64,000 nucleotides of DNA from UMGS1590 sp900552455 (GCA_963931105.1 OZ007004.1:1302001-1366000); one strand, 5' to 3'. Positions 1 through 7,820 are shown, counted from the first letter of the stretch. Translations and numbers: made by a program. The notes: generated by a model from the sequence alone, not told the origin.

Positions 1-1
1 T

Positions 2-1666
2 CACAGTATTTTTACTGCGCTCCCGATTATGCTGGCAGCCCAGGGGTTGGGTGACGTTCTGGATGATTTTAATGGTGTCGAGCCACTCGCGGGCCGAGAC
101 ATCTGGATCATACTGGGAGCGATGATTTTTGCTGTATTGGGCCGATATCTGTTCTCATATCTTCGCGCCATCACACAGGAAAGCGTTGGATATGAGCAGG
201 CCGCTGACGAGCGGATACGGCTGGGCGACATTTTCAAACGGGTGTCGCTGGGCTTTTTCAGCAAAAACAATACGGGCGAACTGTCTGCAGCGACCACGAC
301 CGATCTCTCGTTTATGGAAATGTTTGCCATGAATATGGTCAATACTGTTGTGAATGGATATATCACCGTTATCGTCCTGATCTTGTTCCTGGCCTTTTAC
401 AGCCCTTTGGCTGGAGGGATTGCTCTGGCTGGTGTCCTTCTGTCTGCCCTATTCCTCCATCTGTTGGAGGCACGCAGCCACCAAAACGCACCTATCCATC
501 AAAAGGCGCAGGACGATATGGTGGCAAGCACCATTGAGTATCTGCGAGGAATGCAGGTGGTGAAAGCCTTTAAGCAGGAAGGCGTGGCTGTCCGCGGTAT
601 CCGCAAAGCGTTCAGCGACAGCAAGAATATTAACATCAAAATCGAAGTGGAATACATGCCCTTCAACTGTCTGCACCTGTTTTCGCTGAAAGCCGCTTCT
701 GTTGCCATTGTGGCGATAGCGGCGTGGCTGACTGCGAACGGCGGCATGGATCTTTCTACCATGCTCATGCTGGACATGTTTTCCTTTATGATTTTCGGCA
801 GCGTAGAATCTATGAACAATGCCGCTCATGTACTGGAGATCATTGACGCTACGCTGGATAAGCTGGAGAGGATTGAACACGCCGATATAATAGACAAAGG
901 CGGGAAAGATATTTCTCTGCAAAACACCGACATTGCTTTCCATGATGTGACATTTTCCTATGATAAAGTTCCTGTTTTGCAAAATATCAGCTTTTCCATC
1001 CCGCAGGGCAGCACTACGGCTATTGTCGGCCCATCCGGCAGTGGCAAGACCACGATCTGCAACCTGATCGCCCGTTTCTATGATGTGGACAGCGGCGCGG
1101 TCACAGTAGGCGGCGAGGATCTGCGGAACATGACCTGCGACAGTCTGCTCCGCAATATCTCAATGGTCTTTCAGAAGGTTTATCTGTTCCACGATACCAT
1201 CGCTGCAAACATTCGCTTCGGAAGTCCTGCCGCAACGCAGGAAGAGATCGTCGAAGCTGCGAAAAAAGCGCGCTGCCACGATTTCATCATGGCGCTGCCG
1301 GATGGCTATGACACGGTGATCGGTGAGGGCGGATCCACGCTTTCTGGCGGTGAAAAGCAGCGCATTTCTATCGCTCGCGCGATACTTAAAGACGCCAATA
1401 TCGTCATTCTTGATGAAGCCACAGCGAGCATTGACCCTGAAAATGAGCATTTGATCCAGCAGGCAATCAGTGAATTGACCATTGGAAAAACGGTGATCGT
1501 TATCGCCCACCGTCTGGCAACGATCGAACACGCTGACCAGATTTTAGTGGTGGATAGTGGTCGGGTTGTTCAGAAAGGAACACATCACGAGCTTCTTCGG
1601 CAGGAAGGGCTTTATCGTCGTTTCATTACGATCCGTGAACAGGCAGAGGGCTGGAGCATTGCCTGA
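2..1666 (+). CDS. ABC exporter, fused membrane and ATP-binding domains (5' partial)
   Basis: This is a type-I ABC exporter half-transporter that uses ATP hydrolysis to move an unknown substrate across the membrane. The frame is open to the left window edge, so the start lies outside; the first in-window Met is at 29. The N-terminal part (about residues 1-300 from that Met) is the membrane domain. The C-terminal ATPase shows Walker A GPSGSGKTT (about 334-342), signature LSGGEKQR (about 438), Walker B IVILDEATAS and the switch histidine in IAHRLAT. About 550 residues are visible, slightly short of the usual 570-600, which fits loss of only the extreme N-terminus. Such proteins usually pair with a second half-transporter, which would be upstream. 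The substrate cannot be read from sequence; MdlB- or siderophore-type exporters are possible. Confidence 0.9.
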   Translation, partial: HSIFTALPIMLAAQGLGDVLDDFNGVEPLAGRDIWIILGAMIFAVLGRYLFSYLRAITQESVGYEQAADERIRLGDIFKRVSLGFFSKNNTGELSAATTTDLSFMEMFAMNMVNTVVNGYITVIVLILFLAFYSPLAGGIALAGVLLSALFLHLLEARSHQNAPIHQKAQDDMVASTIEYLRGMQVVKAFKQEGVAVRGIRKAFSDSKNINIKIEVEYMPFNCLHLFSLKAASVAIVAIAAWLTANGGMDLSTMLMLDMFSFMIFGSVESMNNAAHVLEIIDATLDKLERIEHADIIDKGGKDISLQNTDIAFHDVTFSYDKVPVLQNISFSIPQGSTTAIVGPSGSGKTTICNLIARFYDVDSGAVTVGGEDLRNMTCDSLLRNISMVFQKVYLFHDTIAANIRFGSPAATQEEIVEAAKKARCHDFIMALPDGYDTVIGEGGSTLSGGEKQRISIARAILKDANIVILDEATASIDPENEHLIQQAISELTIGKTVIVIAHRLATIEHADQILVVDSGRVVQKGTHHELLRQEGLYRRFITIREQAEGWSIA

Positions 1667-1703
1667 TGGTTTGAATGCCGCAAAACACGCTAAAATAAAA
1701 ATT

Positions 1704-1735
1704 GAGCCCTGGCTGCTAGCTGGGGCTCATTGCAT
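1704..1735 (+). terminator. hairpin between convergent ABC gene and trmB
   Basis: A stem TGAGCCC/GGGCTCA followed by a T-rich stretch lies between two convergent genes and could end transcription from the left. The T-run is interrupted, so efficiency is uncertain. Confidence 0.5.
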
Positions 1736-2392
1736 TTATTTTGCGACGTGTGGCGGAAAGGCGTGGAGGCTGCAGATCGGCACGCCTTTTCTGTGGAAGC
1801 GGCGCTCATATTCTGTGGCGATGTTGTCCTCAGGCAGGTCGGCGTAGAGGTCGAAGGTGACGTTCTCCAGCCGCCAGCCGCTTTCGCGGAATTCCTCCAG
1901 CGACCACTCGAAAAATTCGCGGCCGTCGGTCTTGAAATGGACGCTGCCGTTTTCTGGGAGGATGTAGTCGTAGATCTCGAGAAAACGATGGTGGGTGAGC
2001 CGACGCTTGGCGTGGCGGTTTTTCGGCCAGGGATCGGAGAAATGCAGATAAATCTCGCTGACCTCGCCCGGCGCGAAGATCTCGTCGAGATGCTCGGCGT
2101 CCAGCCAGAGAAAACGCACCTGCTCTGGTGCGCCCTGCTTTTCGGCGTGGTCGTCGATGGCGTCCATGATGATCTCCGGCACCACGTCGATGCCGAGAAA
2201 ATTCAGCTCGGGATGACGGGCTGCGGCGGTGTAAAGCCAGCGTCCGCGTCCGCTGCCGATCTCGATGACGAGGGGCTGCGGCGACGGAAAGGCATCCTGC
2301 CAGTGGCCTCTGAGAGCGTGGGGTTGGGTGATGGTGTAGGGAGAAGCCAGCAGCCGCTCCTGGGTGCCGGCGACACGGCGAACGCGTGCCAT
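1736..2392 (-). CDS. trmB: tRNA (guanine-N7-)-methyltransferase TrmB
   Basis: TrmB uses S-adenosylmethionine to methylate N7 of G46 in the variable loop of tRNAs in the cytoplasm. The 218-residue length matches the bacterial family. The SAM-binding loop IEIGSGRGRW is at about residues 43-52, the family signature DPWPKNRHAKRR at 120-131, HFKTD at about 152, and the C-terminal TEYERRF substrate motif near 195. The start is supported by AGGAGG shortly upstream. The gene stands alone, convergent with the ABC transporter and divergent from the small gene at 2540. Confidence 0.95.
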   Translation of the reverse strand: MARVRRVAGTQERLLASPYTITQPHALRGHWQDAFPSPQPLVIEIGSGRGRWLYTAAARHPELNFLGIDVVPEIIMDAIDDHAEKQGAPEQVRFLWLDAEHLDEIFAPGEVSEIYLHFSDPWPKNRHAKRRLTHHRFLEIYDYILPENGSVHFKTDGREFFEWSLEEFRESGWRLENVTFDLYADLPEDNIATEYERRFHRKGVPICSLHAFPPHVAK

Positions 2393-2539
2393 AAAATCGC
2401 CTCCTAGTCTTTATTTTCATGCGAAGATGGATTAAAATAAGATGGTGTGGTTGTGAGCAATGCTCGGCCACACCGCACTATCATAACACAACAGATGCGT
2501 TTTTGCGAGCAGCGGCGCATTTTTTTAGGAGGTCTTGCG

Positions 2540-2758
2540 ATGAAGGGTCATTTGGAATTGTTTGAGCATCGTCTGAAACAGGTCGGCGAAAAGCTGCCAG
2601 GCATGGAGGGCAAGGACATCGACGCAGTGTTCGACGCATTTGTCGAAGCGCTGGGCACCGACGAGGTGCCGTTCTACGATGTGCACAGCGGCTCCACACT
2701 GGCAGATTATTACAATTCTCAGTTCATCCGCTTTGTGAAAAAACACGCAACTAAGTGA
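2540..2758 (+). CDS. small hypothetical protein, 72 aa
   Basis: A short cytoplasmic protein without signal peptide or membrane segment that I do not recognise. A longer frame opens at 2447, but the site AGGAGG just before the ATG at 2540 identifies this start. The composition is mixed charged and amphipathic, ending in a lysine-rich tail (FVKKHATK). It sits between trmB (divergent) and the thioredoxin gene, which has its own promoter, so it is probably monocistronic. No function can be proposed. Confidence 0.7.
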   Translation: MKGHLELFEHRLKQVGEKLPGMEGKDIDAVFDAFVEALGTDEVPFYDVHSGSTLADYYNSQFIRFVKKHATK

Positions 2759-2777
2759 AAAATAGTCATGCAGTGAC

Positions 2778-2806
2778 TAGACGCAAACCGCTGAGTGGAT
2801 TATAAT
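2778..2806 (+). promoter_or_regulatory. promoter of the thioredoxin gene
   Basis: TAGACG at 2778 and a perfect TATAAT at 2801 are separated by 17 bp, about 40 bp upstream of the thioredoxin start. Confidence 0.7.
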
Positions 2807-2848
2807 TTCAATAAAGTCGATTAATGAAAATGAAGGAGTGCTCTTATA

Positions 2849-3172
2849 ATGGAAAAATTGAACGACAGCAGCTTTGAAGAAATTATTTATGACGATGGCG
2901 AACCTTGCCTCGTAATGTTCTCCCGTAAATCCTGCCATGTTTGCCAGGCTGTTCATCCAAAAATCGAAGAACTCGCCGCAGATGACAAGTACAAAGGCAA
3001 ATTCGGCTTCTACGAAGTAGACGTTGAAGAAGAAAGAAACCTCTTCGCACGTTTCTCCCTCAAGGGTGTACCTCAGGTGCTCTTCTTCAATGATGGCGAA
3101 TACGTTGGCAAAATGGCCGGCGAAAAGGATATCGAAGAATACGAAGACAAGATCGATTCCATCATTGGCTAA
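2849..3172 (+). CDS. thioredoxin-family protein with SCHVC active site
   Basis: A 107-residue single-domain thioredoxin-fold protein expected to carry out thiol-disulfide exchange in the cytoplasm. The active site CHVC (in RKSCHVCQAV) takes the place of the WCGPC of classical thioredoxins. The cis-proline loop is present as KGVPQVLFF. There is no signal peptide. The start has a GGAG ribosome site. It has its own promoter (2778) and a terminator (3191), so it is a single-gene unit. The variant site implies a redox potential different from TrxA. A trxB lies in the window at 22610 and may be its reductase, which is inference. Confidence 0.88.
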   Translation: MEKLNDSSFEEIIYDDGEPCLVMFSRKSCHVCQAVHPKIEELAADDKYKGKFGFYEVDVEEERNLFARFSLKGVPQVLFFNDGEYVGKMAGEKDIEEYEDKIDSIIG

Positions 3173-3190
3173 TTGGCTATGGATCAAATG

Positions 3191-3218
3191 GACCGCTCTG
3201 CGTGAGCGGTCTTTTTTT
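3191..3218 (+). terminator. rho-independent terminator after thioredoxin gene
   Basis: The stem ACCGCTC/GAGCGGT is followed by eight T residues. Confidence 0.9.
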
Positions 3219-3222
3219 GCAG

Positions 3223-3259
3223 CTATTGTAAACTTGCGCGAAAAATAGGTTTACAATAG
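3223..3259 (+). promoter_or_regulatory. BirA biotin operator upstream of bioY
   Basis: A perfect 11-bp inverted repeat, CTATTGTAAAC and GTTTACAATAG, is separated by 15 bp. This matches the known BirA operator layout (TTGTAAAC-spacer-GTTTACAA) of biotin genes. The right half overlaps the -35 box at 3250, so biotinyl-AMP-loaded BirA should block RNA polymerase. Confidence 0.92.
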
Positions 3260-3278
3260 CGCGCGCCTCCGCTATAAT
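3250..3278 (+). promoter_or_regulatory. bioY promoter
   Basis: TTTACA at 3250 and TATAAT at 3273 with a 17-bp spacer. The -35 box is embedded in the right arm of the BirA operator. Confidence 0.88.
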
Positions 3279-3310
3279 AAAGCCACACTTTTGAAACGGA
3301 GGGATTTACA

Positions 3311-3877
3311 ATGACAACAACGAGAAAAGGTTTACGGGCGCAGGAGCTGGTGCTCTGCGGGATCTTCAGCGCGCTGATCGCTGTGGGGGCGTTTTTGCGG
3401 GTGCCGGTGCCGCTGGTGCCGTTCACGCTGCAGCTCTTTTTTGTGACGATGGCAGGCTTTGTGCTGGGGCCGCGGCTGGGCGCTGTGAGCGCGCTGGTCT
3501 ATGTGGCGCTGGGGCTTTTGGGCGTGCCGATCTTCACAGAAGGCGGCGGTCTGGGCTATGTGTTCAAGCCGACCTTTGGCTATCTGATCTCCTTTGCGCT
3601 GGCGGCGTATGTCACCGGGAAGATCGCCCACGCAGCGAAAAATCCGTCCTGCGCGCGCCTGGCGCTGGCGGCAGCGGCGGGCATGGCGGTGAGCTATGCG
3701 ATCGGTGTGGCCTATCTCTACTGCATCACGAACTTTGTCCTCGGCGTGACGAACAGCCTCTGGAGCGTGTTCATGGCTGGCTGCCTCTTGGTGCTGCCAG
3801 GCAATGCGGCGCTGGAGGTGATCGCTGTCATCGTCGTGAAAAGAATCTGGCCGCATCTGCGGGTTCTGGGTGAATGA
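3311..3877 (+). CDS. bioY: biotin transporter substrate-binding subunit BioY
   Basis: BioY is the membrane S-component that binds biotin, alone or with ECF ATPases. The 188-residue hydrophobic protein has about six membrane segments. It shows the family features: an N-terminal helix with VPVPLVPFTLQ, the GPRLGAVSALVYVALGLLGVPIF region, and the C-terminal VLPGNAALEV stretch (normally xPGDxxK). No ECF ATPase or transmembrane gene is adjacent, so it either works alone or shares an ECF module elsewhere. Regulation is explicit: a BirA operator overlaps its promoter. The start ATG follows GGAGGGATT. bioD lies downstream beyond a repeat element and may be co-transcribed. Confidence 0.95.
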   Translation: MTTTRKGLRAQELVLCGIFSALIAVGAFLRVPVPLVPFTLQLFFVTMAGFVLGPRLGAVSALVYVALGLLGVPIFTEGGGLGYVFKPTFGYLISFALAAYVTGKIAHAAKNPSCARLALAAAAGMAVSYAIGVAYLYCITNFVLGVTNSLWSVFMAGCLLVLPGNAALEVIAVIVVKRIWPHLRVLGE

Positions 3878-3915
3878 CGCTGGCGAATGTGGTAAAATTC
3901 AGGTAGGAAAAATTT

Positions 3916-4086
3916 AGGTAGGAGGTAGGAGGTAGCCCTGCGGGACGGACTCATTTCATTCGTCCGCAGGTAGGAGGTTCAAATTGTGCATGGTGTGACG
4001 CCTGTGATCTTTGCGCAAGGCGCGATGGTTTGCGAACGTTCACGAGCGTACGTTGTGCAGCTGCGAAAACCTCCTACCTCCTACCT
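3916..4086. repeat. palindromic AGGTAGG-repeat element, copy A
   Basis: A 171-bp non-coding element is bounded by near-perfect 19-bp inverted ends: AGGTAGGAGGTAGGAGGTA at 3916 and its reverse complement ending at 4086. An internal copy GCAGGTAGGAGGTT at 3967 and a hairpin-forming GGACGGACTC/CGTCCGC segment lie inside. Copy B at 6188 shares 19 identical bases (CGTCCGCAGGTAGGAGGTT) in the opposite orientation. It sits between bioY and bioD just upstream of the bioD ribosome site. It looks like a MITE/REP-type element and encodes nothing recognisable. Confidence 0.8.
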
Positions 4087-4105
4087 ATATGAAAGGAGAT
4101 CCACC

Positions 4106-4777
4106 ATGAGTCAAGCATTGTTCATCACCGGCACTGGCGCTGGCGTCGGCAAAACGACGGCGGCGATCGCCATGCTCCAGGCGCTGGCCGATATGAGCTA
4201 CGATACCGCCTATTACAAGCCCGTCGTCACCGGCACCGACAGCATCCCCGAAAGCGACGCCGGTCGTGTGCGCGCCGCCTGCGACCTTGAACAGGATGTG
4301 CTCACGCTCACAAGCTACGTCTTCAAAGACGCCGTCTCGCCGCATCTCGCCGCTGCGCAGCTGATGCAGCCCGTCGATCAGGAGATGATCGCAGCCGATT
4401 TCGCCAGCGTTTCCCTGCTCCACGACGCCACCATCGTCGAAGGCACAGGCGGCATCATCTGCCCCTACACCCTCTACGCCGACGGTCGTCGTGTCATGCA
4501 GGCCGACGTTGTAAAAACGCTGGGCCTGGCAAGCGTCATCGTCGCCGACAGCGGCCCGGACACGCTGAACGCCACCCTGCTCACCGCGGGCTACATGCGC
4601 GCCCATGATCTGCCGATCGTCGGCGTCATTTTGAACCACTTCGATGCGCGCGACCTCGTCTGCCAGGATACCCTCGCCACCATCGAGCTCCTCGGCGACA
4701 CAGACGTCGTCGCCACCATCGCCGACGGCGGCGCCATGACCCTGCGCAAGCCTTTCTTCCTGCTCGAGCAGGATTGA
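4106..4777 (+). CDS. bioD: ATP-dependent dethiobiotin synthetase BioD
   Basis: BioD closes the ureido ring of dethiobiotin from 7,8-diaminopelargonate, CO2 and ATP, the penultimate step of biotin synthesis. The 223-residue protein carries the P-loop GTGAGVGKTT (about residues 8-17), KPVVTG (about 37) and the EGTGGI segment of the family. The frame is open from 3986, but the GAAAGGAG site immediately before ATG 4106 fixes the start. No bioA, bioB or bioF is nearby, so the rest of the pathway is elsewhere or missing. It follows bioY across the repeat element and may fall under the same BirA control. Confidence 0.94.
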   Translation: MSQALFITGTGAGVGKTTAAIAMLQALADMSYDTAYYKPVVTGTDSIPESDAGRVRAACDLEQDVLTLTSYVFKDAVSPHLAAAQLMQPVDQEMIAADFASVSLLHDATIVEGTGGIICPYTLYADGRRVMQADVVKTLGLASVIVADSGPDTLNATLLTAGYMRAHDLPIVGVILNHFDARDLVCQDTLATIELLGDTDVVATIADGGAMTLRKPFFLLEQD

Positions 4778-4789
4778 GCCAGCAAAAAT

Positions 4790-4822
4790 AGCGGCATCTC
4801 CGACAAGAGGTGCCGCTTTTTT
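4790..4822 (+). terminator. terminator after bioD
   Basis: The stem AGCGGCA/TGCCGCT with an 18-nt middle section is followed by six T residues. Confidence 0.88.
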
Positions 4823-4937
4823 GCGCTTGTGGAACTCACGAAAGAACCGCGCAAAGATTTATGCAAAAAAAGGGCACACAGGATCCGCGAAATGCGGTAA
4901 AATAAAGATTACCTTCCCGCAAAAAGGAGGCGGATCC

Positions 4938-6302
4938 ATGCAGAAAAATCGACTCATCCTGCTCACCCTTGCGTGCTTCGTGCTGTCCCTTGCCCTCGGC
5001 GTTTGCGCCGGGTTTGCGCTCAATCCCTGGCAGAGTGCGCCAGCAGAAAATCCTTCCGCAGCGCCAGAGCAGCCAGAAGAAGCGCTCACTCCTGACGAGG
5101 ACGCCCTCATCCAGGAAACCGTCGCCAGCATGACCCTCTACGAAAAAATCTGCCAGCTTCTCATCGTCGAGCCCGAGCATCTCACCGGTGAAGCCGTCGT
5201 CACCAGCGCCGGCGAAGCCATGCAGACCGCCCTTGCAGGCATGCCCGTCTGCGGCATCATATACAGCGAGGAAAACCTCAAAGACAAAGCCCAGGTGCAG
5301 AGCATGCTCGCCAATACCCAAAGCGGCAGCAAGATCCCGCTCATCCTCACCTGCGACGAAGAAGGCGGCCGTGTCAACCGGCTCATGCACACCGTCGGCA
5401 CCACCTACATCGGTCCCATGCTCGATTACAAAGACCAGGGCACCGACGCCGCCTACAGCAACGCTTACACCATCGCCTGGGACATGCAGAGCCTCGGCTT
5501 CAATTTTGACCTCGCCCCCGTTGCCGACGTTTGGTCCAATCCCAAGAACACCGTCATCGGCAACCGCGCCTACAGCGACGATTTCAACCAGGCCGCCGAG
5601 CTCGTTCAGGCCGCCGTGTTTGGCTTCCACGATGGCGGCGTCGGCACCGCCCTCAAGCATTTTCCTGGCCACGGCGACACCAGCACCGATTCCCACGACG
5701 GCGCCGTCTATGTGAACAAAACCCTCGACGAATTGCGCGCCGCCGAGCTCCTGCCGTTTCAGGCCGGCATCGCCGCCGACAGCGACATGGTCATGATCGG
5801 CCACCTCATCTGCACCCAGATCGACAACCAGCCCGCCACTTTTTCGTCAAAGATCGTCACCGATCTCCTGCGCGGCGAGCTCGGCTTCGACGGCGTCGTC
5901 ATCACCGACGGCCTGCAGATGGGCGCCATGACCAATTCCTACACCGGCGCCCAGATCGCGCTGAACGCCATTAACGCCGGCTGCGATCTCCTGCTCTGTC
6001 CAGCCAATCCCTGGGAATGCATCAATGCCCTCATGGACGCCGTCCAAAACGGCAGCCTCGCCGAGGAGCGCATCGACCAAAGCGTCACCCGCATCCTCAC
6101 CATGAAAGCCCAGCGCGGCATCTGGCACCAGCCGCATAACAACCGCACCACCGCGCTCTCCAGAAATGGGGAGCGCTTTTCGTTTAAGGGAGGAGGTAGC
6201 CCTTGCGTCCCGCAGGGACGCTACGGGGCCGTCTCGCTCACGCTCGACGGCAGGGAGGAGGTAGGAGGTTTTTATGCTGCTGTGCATGAGGTTTTCGGAT
6301 GA
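4938..6302 (+). CDS. glycoside hydrolase family 3 beta-N-acetylhexosaminidase, NagZ-like, with aberrant C-terminal tail
   Basis: A GH3 enzyme expected to remove beta-linked N-acetylglucosamine from muropeptides or glycans outside the cytoplasmic membrane. An N-terminal hydrophobic segment (about residues 6-28) acts as signal or anchor and is followed by a Pro/Ala/Glu-rich linker. The NagZ signature KHFPGHGDTSTDSH starts at residue 240 and contains the D251-x-H253 dyad; the nucleophile is D324 in VVITDGLQM. AAAAAGGAGG supports ATG 4938. The tail is odd: from about residue 405 the frame reads through a hairpin-plus-T-run terminator (6153-6180) and then into a palindromic repeat (6188 on). The native C-terminus was therefore probably near 6130, and the last ~50 residues are likely fortuitous. 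Confidence 0.9.
   Translation: MQKNRLILLTLACFVLSLALGVCAGFALNPWQSAPAENPSAAPEQPEEALTPDEDALIQETVASMTLYEKICQLLIVEPEHLTGEAVVTSAGEAMQTALAGMPVCGIIYSEENLKDKAQVQSMLANTQSGSKIPLILTCDEEGGRVNRLMHTVGTTYIGPMLDYKDQGTDAAYSNAYTIAWDMQSLGFNFDLAPVADVWSNPKNTVIGNRAYSDDFNQAAELVQAAVFGFHDGGVGTALKHFPGHGDTSTDSHDGAVYVNKTLDELRAAELLPFQAGIAADSDMVMIGHLICTQIDNQPATFSSKIVTDLLRGELGFDGVVITDGLQMGAMTNSYTGAQIALNAINAGCDLLLCPANPWECINALMDAVQNGSLAEERIDQSVTRILTMKAQRGIWHQPHNNRTTALSRNGERFSFKGGGSPCVPQGRYGAVSLTLDGREEVGGFYAAVHEVFG
6153..6180 (+). terminator. terminator now inside the GH3 reading frame
   Basis: The stem GCGCTCTCC/GGGGAGCGC followed by TTTT has the form of an intrinsic terminator but lies upstream of the annotated stop of the GH3 gene. 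This implies that the original stop codon was upstream of it. Confidence 0.75.
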
Positions 6303-6414
6303 TGCGTGGCGTTTGTCAAGGTTGACGGGCGCTGCGCATTTTTCGTCATAACCTCCTACCTGCGGACGAGTTTACGAGTCCGTCCGCGAAGCGGCTACCT
6401 CCTCCCTCCTACCT
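6188..6414. repeat. palindromic AGGTAGG-repeat element, copy B
   Basis: A 227-bp element with inverted ends GGGAGGAGGTAGCC at 6188 and its complement near 6401, plus internal inverted copies AGGAGGTAGGAGGTT (about 6256) and AACCTCCTACCTG (6350). Its right half is the reverse complement of part of copy A at 3916. It overlaps the last ~38 codons of the GH3 frame and fills the gap to the next gene. Confidence 0.8.
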
Positions 6415-6429
6415 ACGCGAAGCGAAGCG

Positions 6430-7284
6430 CTACTCCTCGCGTTTGGCGAGATATTCCTCGCGGCTTTCTTTTTCGCCTGGCGCGTAACCAGCGTCCAGCT
6501 GCTGCGCCCGGGCGCTCGGCTTTGGCGGCTGCTTCGTGCCAGCGATCTGTGGCGCCGGCTCGAAGTTGGCGTCCAGGTAATCCTCGTAGGCGCCATTAAA
6601 CCAGGTCGAGCCGTTCTTCCACACGCGGTCAGCAGGGGAAGTAGCCACTTCCTCCTTGTAGCGCTCGATCGCCCGCCCCATCTCCTCCACAGAGACAGCC
6701 ATGAGCGCTTTGCGCGTCTCACTGCTGACCTTGTTCTTGTCGCGCCTGACTGGATAGAGCTGCCACAGCGCCTCAAAATGCTCCGCTTCCTCTTTTGAGA
6801 GAGAGGATTTTGCAGATCTCTGGGAAGCAGCGTGTGCGTGTGGTGCAGCGTCAGCTGCACAGGCTCCGTCAGGAGCCATACACACATTATCCATATCCGT
6901 ATCCATAGCATTATCCTTATCCGTAGCCTTATCCTTAGGTAGATTTGCTAGATTTGCTACGTCGGCATTTGTAGCGGTGCTAGCTTTTGCCAGCCGAGCA
7001 TTCTCAGCTTTTTTAAGGCCGCCCTTGCGACCAGCTTCTGCGCGTTTTTCGCGACGCTCGTCGTAATTGATCAGTGAGCGCTCTACATCGCCCCAGATCG
7101 CTTTGAATACGGCGCGTTCCATGCGGTTCATCTCTTCTGGCATTTCACAATTAGCGCCGGCGCAGGCGAAGACCGCCTGTAGCACGCGCATGCATTCCTC
7201 AGGAGTCAGCTCCTTGAGCAGCTCCCAGTGGGAGAGAAAAAACAGGAATGCTACATTATCGTAGGGAGTTTTAAGTTCAGTCAT
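6430..7284 (-). CDS. phage/plasmid-like protein, DUF6291-type N-terminus
   Basis: A 284-residue soluble protein. The N-terminal ~90 residues (DNVAFLFFLSHWELLKELTPEE... then ERREKRAEAGRKGG) resemble a domain common in phage and plasmid replication regions of Bacillota, which I recognise as DUF6291-like. A low-complexity Ala/Asp/Lys linker follows, then a C-terminal region with LWQLYPVRRDK and an aromatic WKNGSTWFNGAYEDYL segment, as found in phage replisome-organiser tails. The start is chosen at MTELKTPYD, preceded by AAAGGAGG, rather than 10 codons upstream. Its ATG overlaps the stop of the 65-aa gene by one base, so the two are translationally coupled. DNA-replication helper is inference. 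Confidence 0.65.
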   Translation of the reverse strand: MTELKTPYDNVAFLFFLSHWELLKELTPEECMRVLQAVFACAGANCEMPEEMNRMERAVFKAIWGDVERSLINYDERREKRAEAGRKGGLKKAENARLAKASTATNADVANLANLPKDKATDKDNAMDTDMDNVCMAPDGACAADAAPHAHAASQRSAKSSLSKEEAEHFEALWQLYPVRRDKNKVSSETRKALMAVSVEEMGRAIERYKEEVATSPADRVWKNGSTWFNGAYEDYLDANFEPAPQIAGTKQPPKPSARAQQLDAGYAPGEKESREEYLAKREE

Positions 7285-7481
7285 TACGCATCCTCCTTTG
7301 TAGAAATTGCCCAATATACCATCTTTGCAGGATTGGAGAGGGCGTTGTATGATTCGTCAGTGCCAGAAGCGAGGGCGTGAAGAATGTCGAAGGTTTCGCT
7401 GCTCAGATTGCAGAATGAAGTAATGTATTCTAGCGCTTCGAGCGCGTAGATGTCAGAGTTTGTTAGTTTAATATGGGTCAT
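7284..7481 (-). CDS. small hypothetical protein, 65 aa
   Basis: A 65-residue acidic helical protein beginning MTHIKLTNSDIYALEALEY, with a well placed GAAAGGAG site. The longer frame to 7565 lacks one. It is the first gene of a two-gene unit with the phage-like protein, overlapping by one base. A promoter-like TATACT and a 16-bp palindrome lie upstream. I do not recognise the family; phage- or plasmid-type small accessory protein is only inferred from the neighbour. Confidence 0.65.
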   Translation of the reverse strand: MTHIKLTNSDIYALEALEYITSFCNLSSETFDILHALASGTDESYNALSNPAKMVYWAISTKEDA

Positions 7482-7561
7482 GATGTATGACTCCTTTCTT
7501 TTTATAGGATTATTGCGCGCGTCGTCGTGCGATCTCGAGAACTTCGCCGGATGCGCGCGGG

Positions 7562-7588
7562 ACAAAGAATTCTTTGTACACTTAGTAT
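7562..7588 (-). promoter_or_regulatory. palindromic operator and -10 box upstream of the 65-aa gene
   Basis: ACAAAGAATTCTTTGT (7562-7577) is a perfect 16-bp palindrome. It lies just downstream of a minus-strand TATACT (7583-7588), where a repressor would cover the transcription start. The -35 box is weak. The rest of the 7482-7820 gap holds a long imperfect hairpin AAAACGGCT/AGCCGTTTT (7677-7724) and a terminator. Confidence 0.6.
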
Positions 7589-7778
7589 AACCCAGCCTTG
7601 CTTAAAACGAACAGAGAAAGAAGGTGTCACACCAACGCTCCTGAAAGTCGCATTTTACCGTTCGCAAAATACGCAGAAAAACGGCTGGAAATCGCCGCAA
7701 ACCCGCGCTGCGAAGCCGTTTTCCGGGGTGTGAAGGGAAGGTTCACAGTCTTCCGGTGAAAACCGAAAAAAGTTCAAA

Positions 7779-7820
7779 AAAAGTCGCTCATGGCAGGTGG
7801 CCACAAGCGACTTTTGCTTT
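7779..7820 (-). terminator. bidirectional terminator after the 604-aa metallopeptidase gene
   Basis: The stem AAAAGTCGCT/AGCGACTTTT is flanked by A and T runs on both sides. It immediately follows the stop of the minus-strand gene at 7821. Confidence 0.75.

Noticed and set aside
5188..5715. Long alternate-frame ORFs across the GH3 gene
   Set aside because: These are shadows of a GC-biased coding frame with low-complexity composition; the GH3 catalytic motifs define the true frame.
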